From: Oxyura jamaicensis
Taxonomy: Eukaryota; Chordata; Aves; Anseriformes; Anatidae
Length of the DNA: 64,000 nucleotides
Reading direction: 5' to 3'
Assembly (NCBI RefSeq): GCF_011077185.1
Contig: NC_048897.1
Span: 17,814,843 to 17,878,842, forward strand
The position numbers and the translations under genes were made by a program. Positions 1 to 11,165 of this stretch are shown here, one piece after another. The notes beneath the pieces were generated by a model. It searched no databases and was not told the origin of the DNA. It saw nothing but the letters and a program-made list of their open reading frames with translations. Numbering within the stretch: the first letter of the stretch is position 1; each line of letters begins with the position of its first letter.

Positions 1-2966
1 AGCAAAACCTTTTTTCTGTTATGTGGTCTTTATGGCTCAGCCCCCAAATTAAGGATCTGGAGGCTTTTAGTCTCACCTTTGTCTTCTTATTCTCTCTTTT
101 CCTTATACTTTATTTTCTTTTGTCTCTTTTTCATTTTGAAATACGCTTATTTTGTACTTGCGTGTAGACCATTCAGGAATACTTAATGAATTAATGGCTT
201 ATGTGTAGCTTCTTTCAATGCATTCACAAAAGGGGTTTCTGTTTTCTGTTTTGTAAACTAAATTAGGTACATCTGCATTTGTAACGTATTCTTCTGCTTT
301 TTACATTATAAATGTAAAGTAGTCCAGTCTTTTATAGTGCTTGTGTCTTTGCATGAGCTTTATTTTCTGTATTTATATAGGTGTCACATCATGGGGCAAG
401 GTTTGATCTTTTTTTTTTTTTTCCTCTGGTTTTTAAACTTAACCTTTTCATACCCTCCCTGTTTATTTTTATTTAACTATGCTGTTTTGCAATGTTTGTT
501 CTTTCGGGTTTTTGTTTGGGTTTGCATTTCCTTATGTTCTGCTGGTTGTCATGTGAGTGCCTTTTTAGTCATGATGTGCTTTGCTGAATATTTGTTCACA
601 TATCCTTTTGTTAGCATTCAAGCAATGCTATCGTCAGATTCACTGGAATATAATTCCACAATATAATTTTCCTACAAATGTAACAATTAAGTTAATCATT
701 GTTAATTCGAAGCTCTCTTCTCTTTTCTCCCCAGCAACCCAGAATGTGTTGCACTTGCATCGGGCTTATATACCAGCTATCACTAACAGGAAGGCAAATT
801 TTCTATTTACCCAGTTTTTCCTTTTCCCCTTTGCAATGTATTAAAAGTTTGAATTGCTACTTGAACTTCTTCCAAATTGAACTGGCAGATTTATTTGTCG
901 TAATTGGAAAAGCCCCACAATGTGTGTATTTCTTCTGCTTTTTGCCCTGTTTGTAGAAAGCTAATGCTTTGACCAAATATTTGCATTTTAGCAGTTGCTC
1001 TCCTGGGTTTACATGTAATCCATTGCCTGCTTTCAGATGCTGTGTTTCAGTGGTTACTTAAGCTGTCCTAAAATTCCTATCAGTAATGATGCACAATTAT
1101 GCAAATGCAACGCTGACTTTTATGATCTACACCAAGCTGTTCTTTTTTTAATTCTCTGCAGCAGGTTCTTGCCACTCTGTGAAAGTTGAAAGAGAAGCAG
1201 ACTGTTAAATCTGCCTCTAAAGCTTGATCTCTTAATTCTACAAGCTTCCTTATAGCATGTTGGTCTCTCAAGTTTATACCACTCAGTTCTGTGTCAGACG
1301 AGCCTGGTATAGTCAGCAGGAATTGGCACCTCTATTGATTTCTGAAGATGAGGTATAGAGAGATGCAGATCTGCTCAAAAGAGAGCAGATGTAGTTTCTG
1401 TCTTTTGAAATAAACCGTAATTTCAGACAGAACATAAAATCAGTTTTAGCAGTTCTGACTCCGTGTAACATTGTGATCACAGGTAGTCACCACTAACACA
1501 CAACCAGACATAGTGTCCATAGTCATTTTACAATGTAAAGTTGTGTTGCTGTAATAGAACTGCGCTCAGAGAGAGCAAATGGGAGTGAGTGATGGACTGA
1601 AAGCAGAGGGGAGCTACTTAAGTTTTTCTTCTCCTGCTTACCTGCCTGGACATTACCACCCCGACGCAGAATTAGAGTTGGAATTTGTTCATTGTTGAGT
1701 GTATGAACATCTTTTATCTTCTAAGTCCCAGGAACATTTTCCTGTGTTCTGATACTGAGTTGCTTCTTTTGTGATGCTTAACCCACCAAGAACATATTAC
1801 ATTGAGCATCTTCACATGACTTCTGCCCATCATCACGGTTGTGATACCTATAGCGTCTTCCTGTTGTCCTTCCCTATCTATTTTTTTTTCTTTCTTTCCT
1901 CTCTACTCATCTACTGCTTTTTATGTTTAAACGATAGAATTTCTGCACAGTAGGGATCATATCTCTTGTGTGGCTAAGGAAATTGTTTTACTGGGACAAA
2001 ACATTTTGAAGAATATAATGGTCTGCATGCTTGCCTTGGTTGTATCTTGCTTTTAAATTGGTTTGAGTAAAGAAAATAAACTGACCAGTTTCAATTTTCT
2101 CTCTAGTCAATTCCTTTAACTTTGCTTTGTTATGCGTCTGCTCTTCTGTTTTATATAAATAAGGTCACAGAATTAAAACCAAGCATTTATTTTGAAAATA
2201 AAACCAGCTCCCTGCTATTCATAGTTTTCACAGGCGTAATTGTGACCACACTGCACACTATTATTAACTAAAATAAACTTCAGCTTTGAAGTCCTTCCAT
2301 CTCTCACACGTTTTTAAATGGTTTCCTGTGAATCCAATATATTATCAAATTGTGGTGTTATTCAGCCTCATCTATTTATGTTTTTATATATAAGAAAACT
2401 CATCAGTTTAAGTAGTTCTGTAGGCAACATTTTGCCTTGATTATTGTTCTGAAGTGTTTGCTTGGCCCTGAAAATTTATGTTTAGAAACAAATGTTTTCC
2501 AGAAATGCTGTGGAGTATTTGAAAAGTTACGTATCTTTAATTTCTATATTGAGGAATATGTTTTATATAAATTATAATTTTATACAAGATTGCGTACCAA
2601 TATCATGTAGTTAGTTGGCAGAACTGCAGTAATATTCAAGTATTTAACAATCTAAAGCTGCTGAATAAAGGAAATTTGTACTTCATGGCAGGGGCAAGGC
2701 TGAGTGCAAGGGTAACTTTGCGTTTCATGAGGAGATGGCTGAAGTAGAGTTTGATGGGTTTCATGCCCCAGTGCTATCTGGCTCAAGACAGAATTCCAGA
2801 TTTTTTATGCTTATAGTTTATAATAATTAATATTAAGGCTTACATTTTCAGTCTCATCTATGGTGATTGACAGGTATGTAGGTTTTGGGGTGATATGCAG
2901 AATAATTTACGAATCTCTTTGTTAGGAGAAAACAAAACACAATTGTGTAAATTCTGTTTAAAAGTG

Positions 2967-3006
2967 TTTTTTTTTTTGTTTGTTTGTTTGTTTGTTTGTT
3001 TGTTTT
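2967..3006. repeat. T11 plus (GTTT)n microsatellite
   Basis: A run of 11 T is followed directly by about seven copies of GTTT. On the minus strand this is (AAAC)n followed by poly-A, a form often left by an old retroposon tail, but I recognise no element body next to it. Confidence 0.9.
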
Positions 3007-3255
3007 CAGACATTGCCTGGAAGAGTGGGTATTTTATAATCCTTTAACATAATTTTGTCTCACGGAAACAATTTTCCATTTGGAAGCACTGTGAATGCAT
3101 CATAACCTTTCAAAAACACCTAATCTATAAGCATCAAAACTGTATTTTTTTTTCATATAGGACAGCTGAAAGCTTGGCTGACACAATCAACCATCTTGAC
3201 ACCTCTTGTGAAAAACAGCTTGGTTGCAGAAACTTGAGTTAATATGTGTTGAGTT

Positions 3256-3268
3256 CCCCCCCCCCCCC
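3256..3268. repeat. Poly-C tract (C13)
   Basis: Thirteen consecutive C in AT-rich surroundings. Its length is likely to vary, and long C or G runs are prone to sequencing error. Confidence 0.9.
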
Positions 3269-4552
3269 GATAATTAGTAGTCAGTAGTATATAGGCACTG
3301 GAGTTATCTTCCACACCTTTTATATTGCTATCTTTTATTCTTGTGGATGGAGCAATCTGTTTTCTTGTGCTGAGTGTAAATAGTAAATCAGGTGTGCCAT
3401 GTAAGGCACTATAGAACTCATGCACACTGTAATATTCTTAAAACTGATAAATGTATGTATATTTATACAGAATCAGTGCTATGTAACATTGTAAGCTATC
3501 TGTTGACAACATGCTTTGTCACATGAACCAATGGCTAGTGAATTGTACAGTAGCATAAAAAACAACAGTGATTTAAGTTTAATACTGTTGTTTTCTTTGT
3601 TAACCCAGTATTTTTCATCAGTGTGTAATAAGTAAATTATATTCTTTAGAGGTCAGTGTTCCATGAAACTGAAAGACATTTTGGTCTTGTTTGTTTTTAA
3701 AGAATGAGTCATTCAGATTCTAGTTGAATTTATCTTCTATGGCCGTAGGTACGTTCCTATAGATCTTCCTCTTGCTCTGATATCTGCTTTCATGAAAGAG
3801 CTGCTCTGCTCTATGAATTGAATAAACATTTTAATAAGCATGACTTTGTTCTACTCTTGGGGAAACTCAGACTTATCAGCATGGGTCTATTGAGAAAGGT
3901 GAGCAAAGGTCCTCTGGGCTTGCCAAGTCAGCAGTCTGTGCTTGCTGGGGCCAAGAAACGTATTAAAGAGACTGCAAGTTTAACAAGTCAGAACGTTTTC
4001 ACTATTTCCATATTTATCAAACCTGTCAAGGAATGTGGTCACAAGGCCTTCCAGGGATTAACTGCTCTAGTAGTTCGATTGTTTTGGTTTTGTTTTTTTT
4101 TTTCTCAACAGTGACAAAAGCCAAGTTCTCAGTGTGCAGCAGTACTTTGGTATCTATGAATGTGAAGAATGACTGCCTGATCTTGGAGATCTGTTCTGAA
4201 TGGCAGGCGGCGTTCTGTAAATGTTTAATCACAACCTGCAACTGATGGGAATTTACACTCGGAGAGATGACTAGTATTTTGGCATGTTTCCCATGACCAA
4301 AAGACTGGAATTAATTTTCTGCGGTGTCTGTAAGTATAGATCAGCCAGTCAATAATACCTTAAAACATACATGTAATCTAAGGAGTGAGTTTAATCCCTT
4401 TAGGCTTGCAAGTGTTATTGTTCAAGGCATTTTGAATACCTTCGCTTAGCAGCGTGCACAAGATTTTGAGTATCAGAATGGACAAGCTCTCTTTCTACTA
4501 ACACTGAGAACTAACCAAAAAAGGAGAACAAGAAATGAGGAGGCCCAATCAC

Positions 4553-4561
<9 letters not shown>

Positions 4562-4586
<25 letters not shown>
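4562..4586. repeat. (AG)n dinucleotide microsatellite
   Basis: About twelve AG dinucleotides in an uninterrupted run, extended upstream by an imperfect GAGA stretch. A simple repeat that is probably polymorphic. Confidence 0.9.
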
Positions 4587-6365
4587 TACCTGTAGATAGA
4601 GGTCTGTTTGCAAAATGGGTTTGGTTCCATGACTGGCTCACTCATACCTGACGCTAGGGGCTATTTGGTAGATGGATCTATTCCACTTACTGGTTCTGTG
4701 TACTTTTGTAGTATTATAATTCTGAATTGGGTGATGGTAAATGCAGTGAAAATTGCATATCAACTATCTAAAGGTGAAAAACGGGTAAGAATGTGTGGAA
4801 AGGTTTTTACTATTTTTGTATCTTTTGTTTTCCAAGAGAGATTCCCCGAACTGAAGCTTCACAGTGTGAAGTCATGTTCCTATAATCAAAGGCGTAGGAT
4901 AACATACATCTGTGTGCACATGCTCATGACTCCATTTGCGAAATCCTCTTTGAACTTCTGGCCAGTTTTAGCCAGATCTGGCAGAAGATTTAAGAGAAAT
5001 TTTTTATTTTTTATTTTTTTTTTTACAAGTGTTGTGAAAGTAGATGACAGACTTAAGAAGGAGGAGAAAAGTTGTAAATGCCCGTAACAGAGGAGGTTCA
5101 AGAGGTCCTCAAAGGTCTCAACCTGTGACAAACAAGCAAAATGCACCCTGTGAAGGACATATTTAGAGGAAGACACTCCATGTGTAGTGTATCTTGTTCT
5201 GGCTTTAAAACACCTTTGGAAGAACGAGGATGACTTCATTTTGAAGAATTGTTATGGTGCTCCATGAAAATGCTGTGGAATAACTGGAGCCTTTCCAATT
5301 AAAGTAGAAATGTTGATCAGATATAGAAAGAGACCATAAAACAGTCCTTTTGATGTTCTAGTAAATGGTTGCATCTTGTTTTCATTCACAGTGGTTAAAA
5401 AATCAGAATCATGTTTTTTGCCATAGGTTTATTGTGATGTAGAGACTTATTAGAGATTTGATGCAAGCAGTCATTTTCTTTTTCTTGTCATCTTTTTCTT
5501 GTTATTTTACCATTTTGAGAGTTTTTTTTTTTTTTTTTTCTTCAAGTCGTTGCATTTATGGCCATGTGTTCCAGCTTGTAGTTCATGGGCTTGCCCCATG
5601 GGACTCTGTGTATCCTTCTGCCTTTTTCTAGAGGAAAAAGGGACCGCGTATTAATGTTGTATTTGCAATCCATGCCCATGTCGGCATGTGGGCAGCAGTT
5701 GTGGCCCAAGTCAACTCCATGTCAGTGTATAAGAATAAGGTGGAGGTAACCCTCGCTGCCATGTGTTTGTGTTTGCTCTTTCAGCTGCCTGCATCTGCTG
5801 CAAGGTTGGGCAAGCTTAACTAGAGAACGAGGTATTTTGTGCTTGGTTTGGTTGAGTCACTGTTTAGAAAGCTGTATAACAACATGCGTGAGTTTAAATG
5901 ACTTTTAAAATACCATTTGGATTATTCCTTGACAAAGATCTGTACTGTTGTTGTTTTTCCTGTAGCAATTTTGATACAGAACAGATTTGGTCAATGTTGG
6001 TGAGAATTCTGACTATTAATGAAATCATCGACTATGATTTAATAAATGTCCAGAAGATTCTAATGTAGTTTTCCTAGTTAATGTAGGAAAGAGAATGTAA
6101 GCATCTTATAGGTTGTTGTAGGTTAACTCATCTGTTGATAGGATTGATTTTTAAAAAAGAACTGATCTTGTACAGTGAAATCTGTCTGCACCGGCTAAGA
6201 AAAGTATTTTAGCATCTTCTGGTCACAACCTGTAGCTACATACAGTTCTTGCTGAGACAGATATCTAGTATATACGGGGCATAACGGTGAAGTAAATACT
6301 GTTAAAATCTGCTAGGGAAATGAAAATGGCAATAATACTATTTCACTCTTTTGTAGAACCTTTCA

Positions 6366-6556
6366 TCTAAAGCATTTCAAAGCACTTTAATACTATTCAA
6401 TTAAGATTTAAAATGCCCCTCTGTTATAGGTTGATTTTATTCCTTGTTTACAGGTGGGAAAAATATAAATCCAGTGCAAGAAGTTGCAAAGGGAGTTCTT
6501 AACAAGAGCCAGGAATGAAACCCCAGGAATCTTAACTCCCGCTTTTCTGCTTTAGG
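6366..6556 (-). mobile_element. Ancient MIR-like SINE relic, reverse orientation
   Basis: Read on the plus strand, the segment runs in the order expected of a reverse-complemented MIR/CORE-SINE: a TTCAAAGCACTTTAA block, then a TTTACAGGTGGGAAAA block (the complement of the SINE's 'cctcatttgtaaaatggg' region), then an AGTTGCAAAGG block, and finally 'ccaggaatgaaaccccagga', which matches the complement of the promoter-proximal part. Many substitutions indicate a copy of amniote age. The family is assigned from remembered consensus blocks; a decayed L2 3' end is the alternative. Confidence 0.6.
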
Positions 6557-7588
6557 CTTGGATCCAGCAAACACTTCTGCAGGTGTTTTAATTCCTGTAC
6601 TACTCACATGGTTAAACTTAAATACTTGTAGGAATGGGGAGCTAACAAGTAGGACTCTTGCCTTTTTCAATGTGGGAAAGGTAAAATGCCAAACATTTAA
6701 AGCTAGTCTTAGGCTTTGCACTCTGAAAGTATGCATTTAAATAGAGTATTTTTTGCAAAATTATTTTTAAGTGATTGTTTTCTTTAATAACAAACAAACA
6801 ACAACCAAAAAAAAGCCCAGCTTCTTCTAATAACTAAAATGCAGAATTTTTAAATACCATTAAAATGCAGTCCTATGCAGTTGGCCTTGTAGTGGCTTTG
6901 GTAGAGTAGAACTTGGTAGTTCTATTTTTGCCATTTGGCTAGAATCTCAAGTGCCTCATAAGGTGGCAAGGACATAAACTTTTCCCTTAAAATGCTCTTC
7001 CTCAATGGCAAGGTTTGTTAATTTAACAGATCCAAGAGCATCCAGATTTTTTTTTGTCTGTTTTAGTTTGTAACCTTCAGGAATACTCTACAGCAGGAAA
7101 GAGGAAGAAGAAATAAATGGTGCTTCTAGTGCTAGTAGTGCAAGGGCTGTGGAATGGTTTGACAGCCTTATTTCCCTGACTTCTCACATGGCTGAACATC
7201 ATGTTAGCAGGACAGTACTGCTGGTAGTACCTCTGTTAGCTAAATGGAAACATCTGTGTCATGTACTCTGACAGTAGGGGCAGAAGGGACAGTAAACGTA
7301 GAGGGCAGTATAGCATAAAAGCAGTTAGCTTGGTTAAAGAGATCTTATCCCAGTACAAAGTCAGGATGCACCCAGACGTAGAAGTGTTCTTGGGTCCTGC
7401 AGCTAAGAGGCACTTTTCCTTCTCTTCTTGTGTCTCGTCTGCCTAATGAGTTATGCACCATTTATTAATGTATGGAAGTTTAAATACCCAGGAACTGCCA
7501 TTGTTCAATGTCAGATGTATTTTCAAGTATTTGTTTCTCCTGCTCTTTACATTTAAAAGTGAGGTGCTATTGAACTTGACAGCTATTG

Positions 7589-7621
7589 TGGTTGAACTCT
7601 GTCCCAGCTGAACTCAGGACA
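7589..7621 (-). mobile_element. Fragment of an avian ERV LTR terminus, probable
   Basis: On the minus strand this reads TGTCCTGAGTTCAGCTGGGAC followed by an AGAGTTCAA block. That is close to the start of a common avian retroviral LTR family as I remember it (TGTCCTGG, GGCTGGGA, AGAGTTAA blocks); about 23 of 28 positions agree. No partner end, internal region or target duplication is visible, so it is a scrap at best. At this length a chance match is possible. The LTR at 19,740-19,920 has the same end more fully. Confidence 0.4.
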
Positions 7622-8922
7622 ATCACTTTTGTAAACTTGGGGATATGTCACTGACGTTTGGAGATTGTGGTAAGATGGGGACAGAAGCTGAATCTCGTGG
7701 TATGATAGCACAGGAAGAGAATGTAGCTGGTTGAATAGGGTGCAGTCATAGAAAGTAGGGCCCTACAAATGCATCCAGCTTTTCAAATTCACTTTAATAC
7801 CCCTGTTCCTGCTCTCTGTCCCTTTCTTGTAGAAAATTCTAATGTAGGTTCCTACATTTTTATTATTTATTTTTTTGTCATAACTGGTTCCTGCCACCTC
7901 CTCTCAGAAATTCAGAGAATAAGGAACTGTTTTACTGCATTTGAAAGAAACAGTCTTGTCTCATCACTGATGAGAAAATAACACATGGAGTTTTGCTGTA
8001 CTGGGCAGGTATGCACACTGGTTTTTTTATAAAAGCTGTACTTACTTGTTTTTTTGTTTTTTCCTCTTCTTTAAAAAAATAAGAAATAATGAAGACAATT
8101 ATTAATCATCTTCAAGCGTATGTTCTGAGCCAAAATTACCTGTATTAAACTCAATACAGTACATACGATTTGAATAGCAGCAGCATTCTCACCATGAATG
8201 ACCTGGGGAGAGGAGAAAGCATGGATCTAGCTGAAATAAGGGAATGAAAGACCGCAGATTCTAGCACGTGAGGGAAAAATGATGTATTACCCACTTGGGT
8301 TGGATCCAACAGAAAATCATCTGATTTCCTTTTTCTTCCCTGAGGTAATGAGTGGAAACATAAGCAGCAGAAGTACAGGCAAGCGTAGAGAAGGTGGTAC
8401 AAAGGCAGTTTGCCGGTTTGACTGTGTCTGTAGTCACTTGTGCAATCAAGTCAGTCACATTCCCCTGCCTCTCCCCCTTGTTTGTCCCTATCTTCACTTG
8501 CTGACTAAGCCAGCTTTCTGTGCTACTCCAGGCATTGTGTTTGCAGCAGCAGCCACCTCCCTGCTCAGAAGCACCACCACCCAGATTTGCTGGCAGATCA
8601 TCTTCTAGGAAGCTGACAGCAGATCTGTTTACCAGCAGCAACTGGGGAACAGTAGATGGAAGCAAGATGTCTTTTTTTTTTTTGTCTGAATGAATGAAGT
8701 GTTGAGGTGGGACCTCATCCACAGGCACTTATAAAACATATGACCTTGCCTTGGTGGTGCTGTATGAAAAGTTGCACTATGTATTCTTATTTAAAATAAT
8801 GTGTTTTGTGTTACCTGAAGTCATGTGTGTGTGAAAATAATTTGGTCTTTAAAAAATGTCATGCCAAGTAGGCTGACTGTACTTAGTTATATAGTATTTA
8901 GATTTCTTTGCTCCAGGAGTAG

Positions 8923-8944
8923 CTAGGATGGAACTAGGATGGAA
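8923..8944. repeat. Exact 11-bp tandem duplication
   Basis: The 11-mer CTAGGATGGAA occurs twice head to tail with no mismatch (8923-8933 and 8934-8944). It is probably a local slippage duplication. Confidence 0.85.
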
Positions 8945-10999
8945 TGTAATTAGGACTGGGAACCCATTAGGCTAGGGTGTGTGCACTGCATCTCACAAGG
9001 TGAGATGGCTTGAGCCACAGCAAAATGAGAATCAACATTGAAAATTGGGCTTTATTTGAAACCCTAATTTATATAAAGAAAAGGGAAAAAAATACTTGGT
9101 TAAAATATAATTTAAAAATTCTTAGTTTGATATTGAATGCTTCACAGTGTATTCTCTTAGTTTTAAGTTCTCTAGCAAAAGATCCACTCATTGAACTGAT
9201 TACTCCCTAATTGTTTCCTGAATAATTTCTTATCACCTTCACTAAAACCTTGTGTATGAGCCGTTGTAGACACTGGACACCAGACTGGATTGAAGAGAGC
9301 AGTTTGATTCAGCAAGCCTCTTTGCTCCCTTTTGTGCTGGATTGGAATCCATCCTCAGAGCTTCTGCCTTTCCCCTCATTTTTCATTTTACTTCAGTCCA
9401 TCAGGCCAGTTCCTGTCCCAGGATCAAGCTTGCTGTCTGTTCTGAGGGTCTTATTGATGTTATGCAAATATTCAGAGAGTAAATGCAGCACTTCTACATG
9501 AATTCATGGCTTGTGGACTCTCAGGAGACACTTCTGACTTCATTAGCTTTTTTAACTACCCTGAAACTTTTTTCCTAGTTTAACGTCAGAGCTCATTTCC
9601 AATGGTGTTTTTTTGTTTGTGTGTGGATTAGGATTTTTTTATTTTTTTTTGTTAATAATATGAAAATACTACCAGTCTCTGAAATATATTTATATTAAAA
9701 TACATATTTTATTACATTTTCATAATCTGTACTTTAATTGTTTAAAATTCTGCTTCTGGTTTATTTCAGAGTTCACATCTCTTTTTTTTTTTTCTTTTGT
9801 TTTCGTCTGTCATTGTATTGGAAATGTTTATAGGGAGCAACAACAGGAAGGCAATAGGACCAAAATGTTTGGACTGCTCAGCTTGAATGTTAACCAGTGG
9901 TTTCTCTTCCTCTCAGGTATGGAAGAATAAGGATCTGCACATAATTTGCAGGTGAAAACCATGTTTGAACCATGCCCTATAACATAACAATGAAGTAAAG
10001 AGTTGGACAGGATAGGAGGTGTGTCATTGTCACCATGCTATAAACAGGGTTTGTCCTTGTCAGGAATACGTGCATCTTCTACTCTGTCCATGAAAGCAAT
10101 TCTTCCAGAAATTCTTGTAGGTAATAACCGGTCTCCCTCGTGGAATAAATACTCGTACACATATTTAAATAAATAGGGCTTACAAGTTTTCCTAACTTTC
10201 TGGTTTGGGTTCATTTAGAAGCGAGATAGCGCTTGACCAATTTCTGTTAATTCAATTGAAAGGATTTTAAAGCAGTCTTCATTTTTAGAAAATCAAGTCT
10301 AATCTGGTGCTTGATTTCATTTCATGTAGGTAGGAGGAATTTTAAAATTTCATTTACGTAAGAGGAATTTTGTGTTTTAGGATGCATTTGTTCAAAAGGC
10401 TTTCAGCAGAGTACAAATGCATGCTATATTTTATATTTGCCAGTCAGTTTTTGTTTTCAATTCATTTTACGCATTGAACAATAATTCTGCCAAATAACTC
10501 CTCATGCTACTTGAAGCAGACATAAAATATAAATGTTTTCCTGAAAGATACTTTAAGACAGTTTGTGTAGGCACATAGGAAAAGTTAATTACTAAGGTTT
10601 TTTAGAATGTTTTAGTCAATTTTAAGATAAGATTTGGTTTCTTAGGCCAATTTTTCTTTTTCCAGACAAGCCTAAAGCTGTGTTAGAAATGCACTGTGAT
10701 AGAAATGGAAGACACTTGAAAAATAAATCTCCAACTTTCCATTTGATTGCAAACTCAACTGGGAAAAAAGTTTCTCTACAAGTTGAGTGATTGCAAAAAG
10801 GGCTTTAGAGTATTCACCTTATCTACAGATGTTTCACATACCACTTCATTAACATTGCATCCTGATGAGTCTTTCTATTTGTAACTTCCAGAGCTGGAAT
10901 TTCTAGGGATAAGGCTGCAGCTATCAAAAATACAATTAGATCTAATTGTTGTGAAATAAGTATTTTATTGGCACAGAGGACAGAGTTGAGAAATATACA

Positions 11000-11165
11000 C
11001 TATCTTTCATCTGTGCATTTCAAATCACTTTCCAGATGAGCTAATTAGGTCTTACAGATAATTAGATGCAATTTATAAATAAATAATTGGAAGTGACTTG
11101 TCTCATATCACGTAGAAAATCAAAAGCAGCCTAAAATGAAAACTGGGAGACCTGGCTCCAGATTT
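11000..11165 (-). mobile_element. Ancient MIR-like SINE relic, reverse orientation
   Basis: Plus-strand blocks occur in reverse-MIR order: TTTCAAATCACTTTCCAGATGAG, an insert with TTACAGATAATTAGATG, then GGAAGTGACTTGTCTCATATCAC (complement of 'gtgaccttgggcaagtcact'), and then AACTGGGAGACCTGGCTCCAG. The order and spacing fit a degraded MIR-type SINE. Divergence is high, and an L2-derived 3' end cannot be excluded. Confidence 0.6.

Larger units (their letters stand above)
1..6365. other. AT-rich non-coding stretch, no gene recognised
   Basis: I see no exon, RNA gene or recent transposon here. The given strand is T-rich, with T runs of 11 or more at 409-422, 2967-2977, 4093-4103, 5024-5034 and 5522-5539. 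Reading frames such as 337-666 and 4608-5087 translate into Phe/Leu/Cys-rich or Lys-rich chains whose composition comes from these T runs, and I recognise no domain in them. An octamer-like ATGCAAAT lies at 1099-1106. The stretch is best read as intronic or intergenic. Confidence 0.7.
6557..10990. other. AT-rich non-coding stretch, no gene recognised
   Basis: Apart from the LTR fragment and the small repeats listed separately, I see no gene. T runs continue at 8672-8683 and 9782-9793. The GC-richer part at 8450-8640 is open on both strands (a 155-codon minus frame at 8261-8728), but its translation shows no recognisable domain, no conserved motif pattern and no clear splice junctions. An octamer-like ATGCAAAT occurs near 9462. 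Confidence 0.65.

Noticed and set aside
337..666. 109-codon plus frame rich in Phe, Leu and Cys, suggesting a membrane protein
   Set aside because: The hydrophobicity comes from T-rich DNA including a T14 run. It starts at a GTG and shows no domain and no supporting gene structure.
4608..5087. 159-codon plus frame
   Set aside because: It includes a Phe string from T runs at about 5,000-5,034 and ends in low-complexity Lys. No recognisable fold, and overlapping minus frames are equally open.
8261..8728. 155-codon minus frame in GC-richer DNA
   Set aside because: Open on both strands at once, as expected from composition. No motif, splice site or family resemblance.
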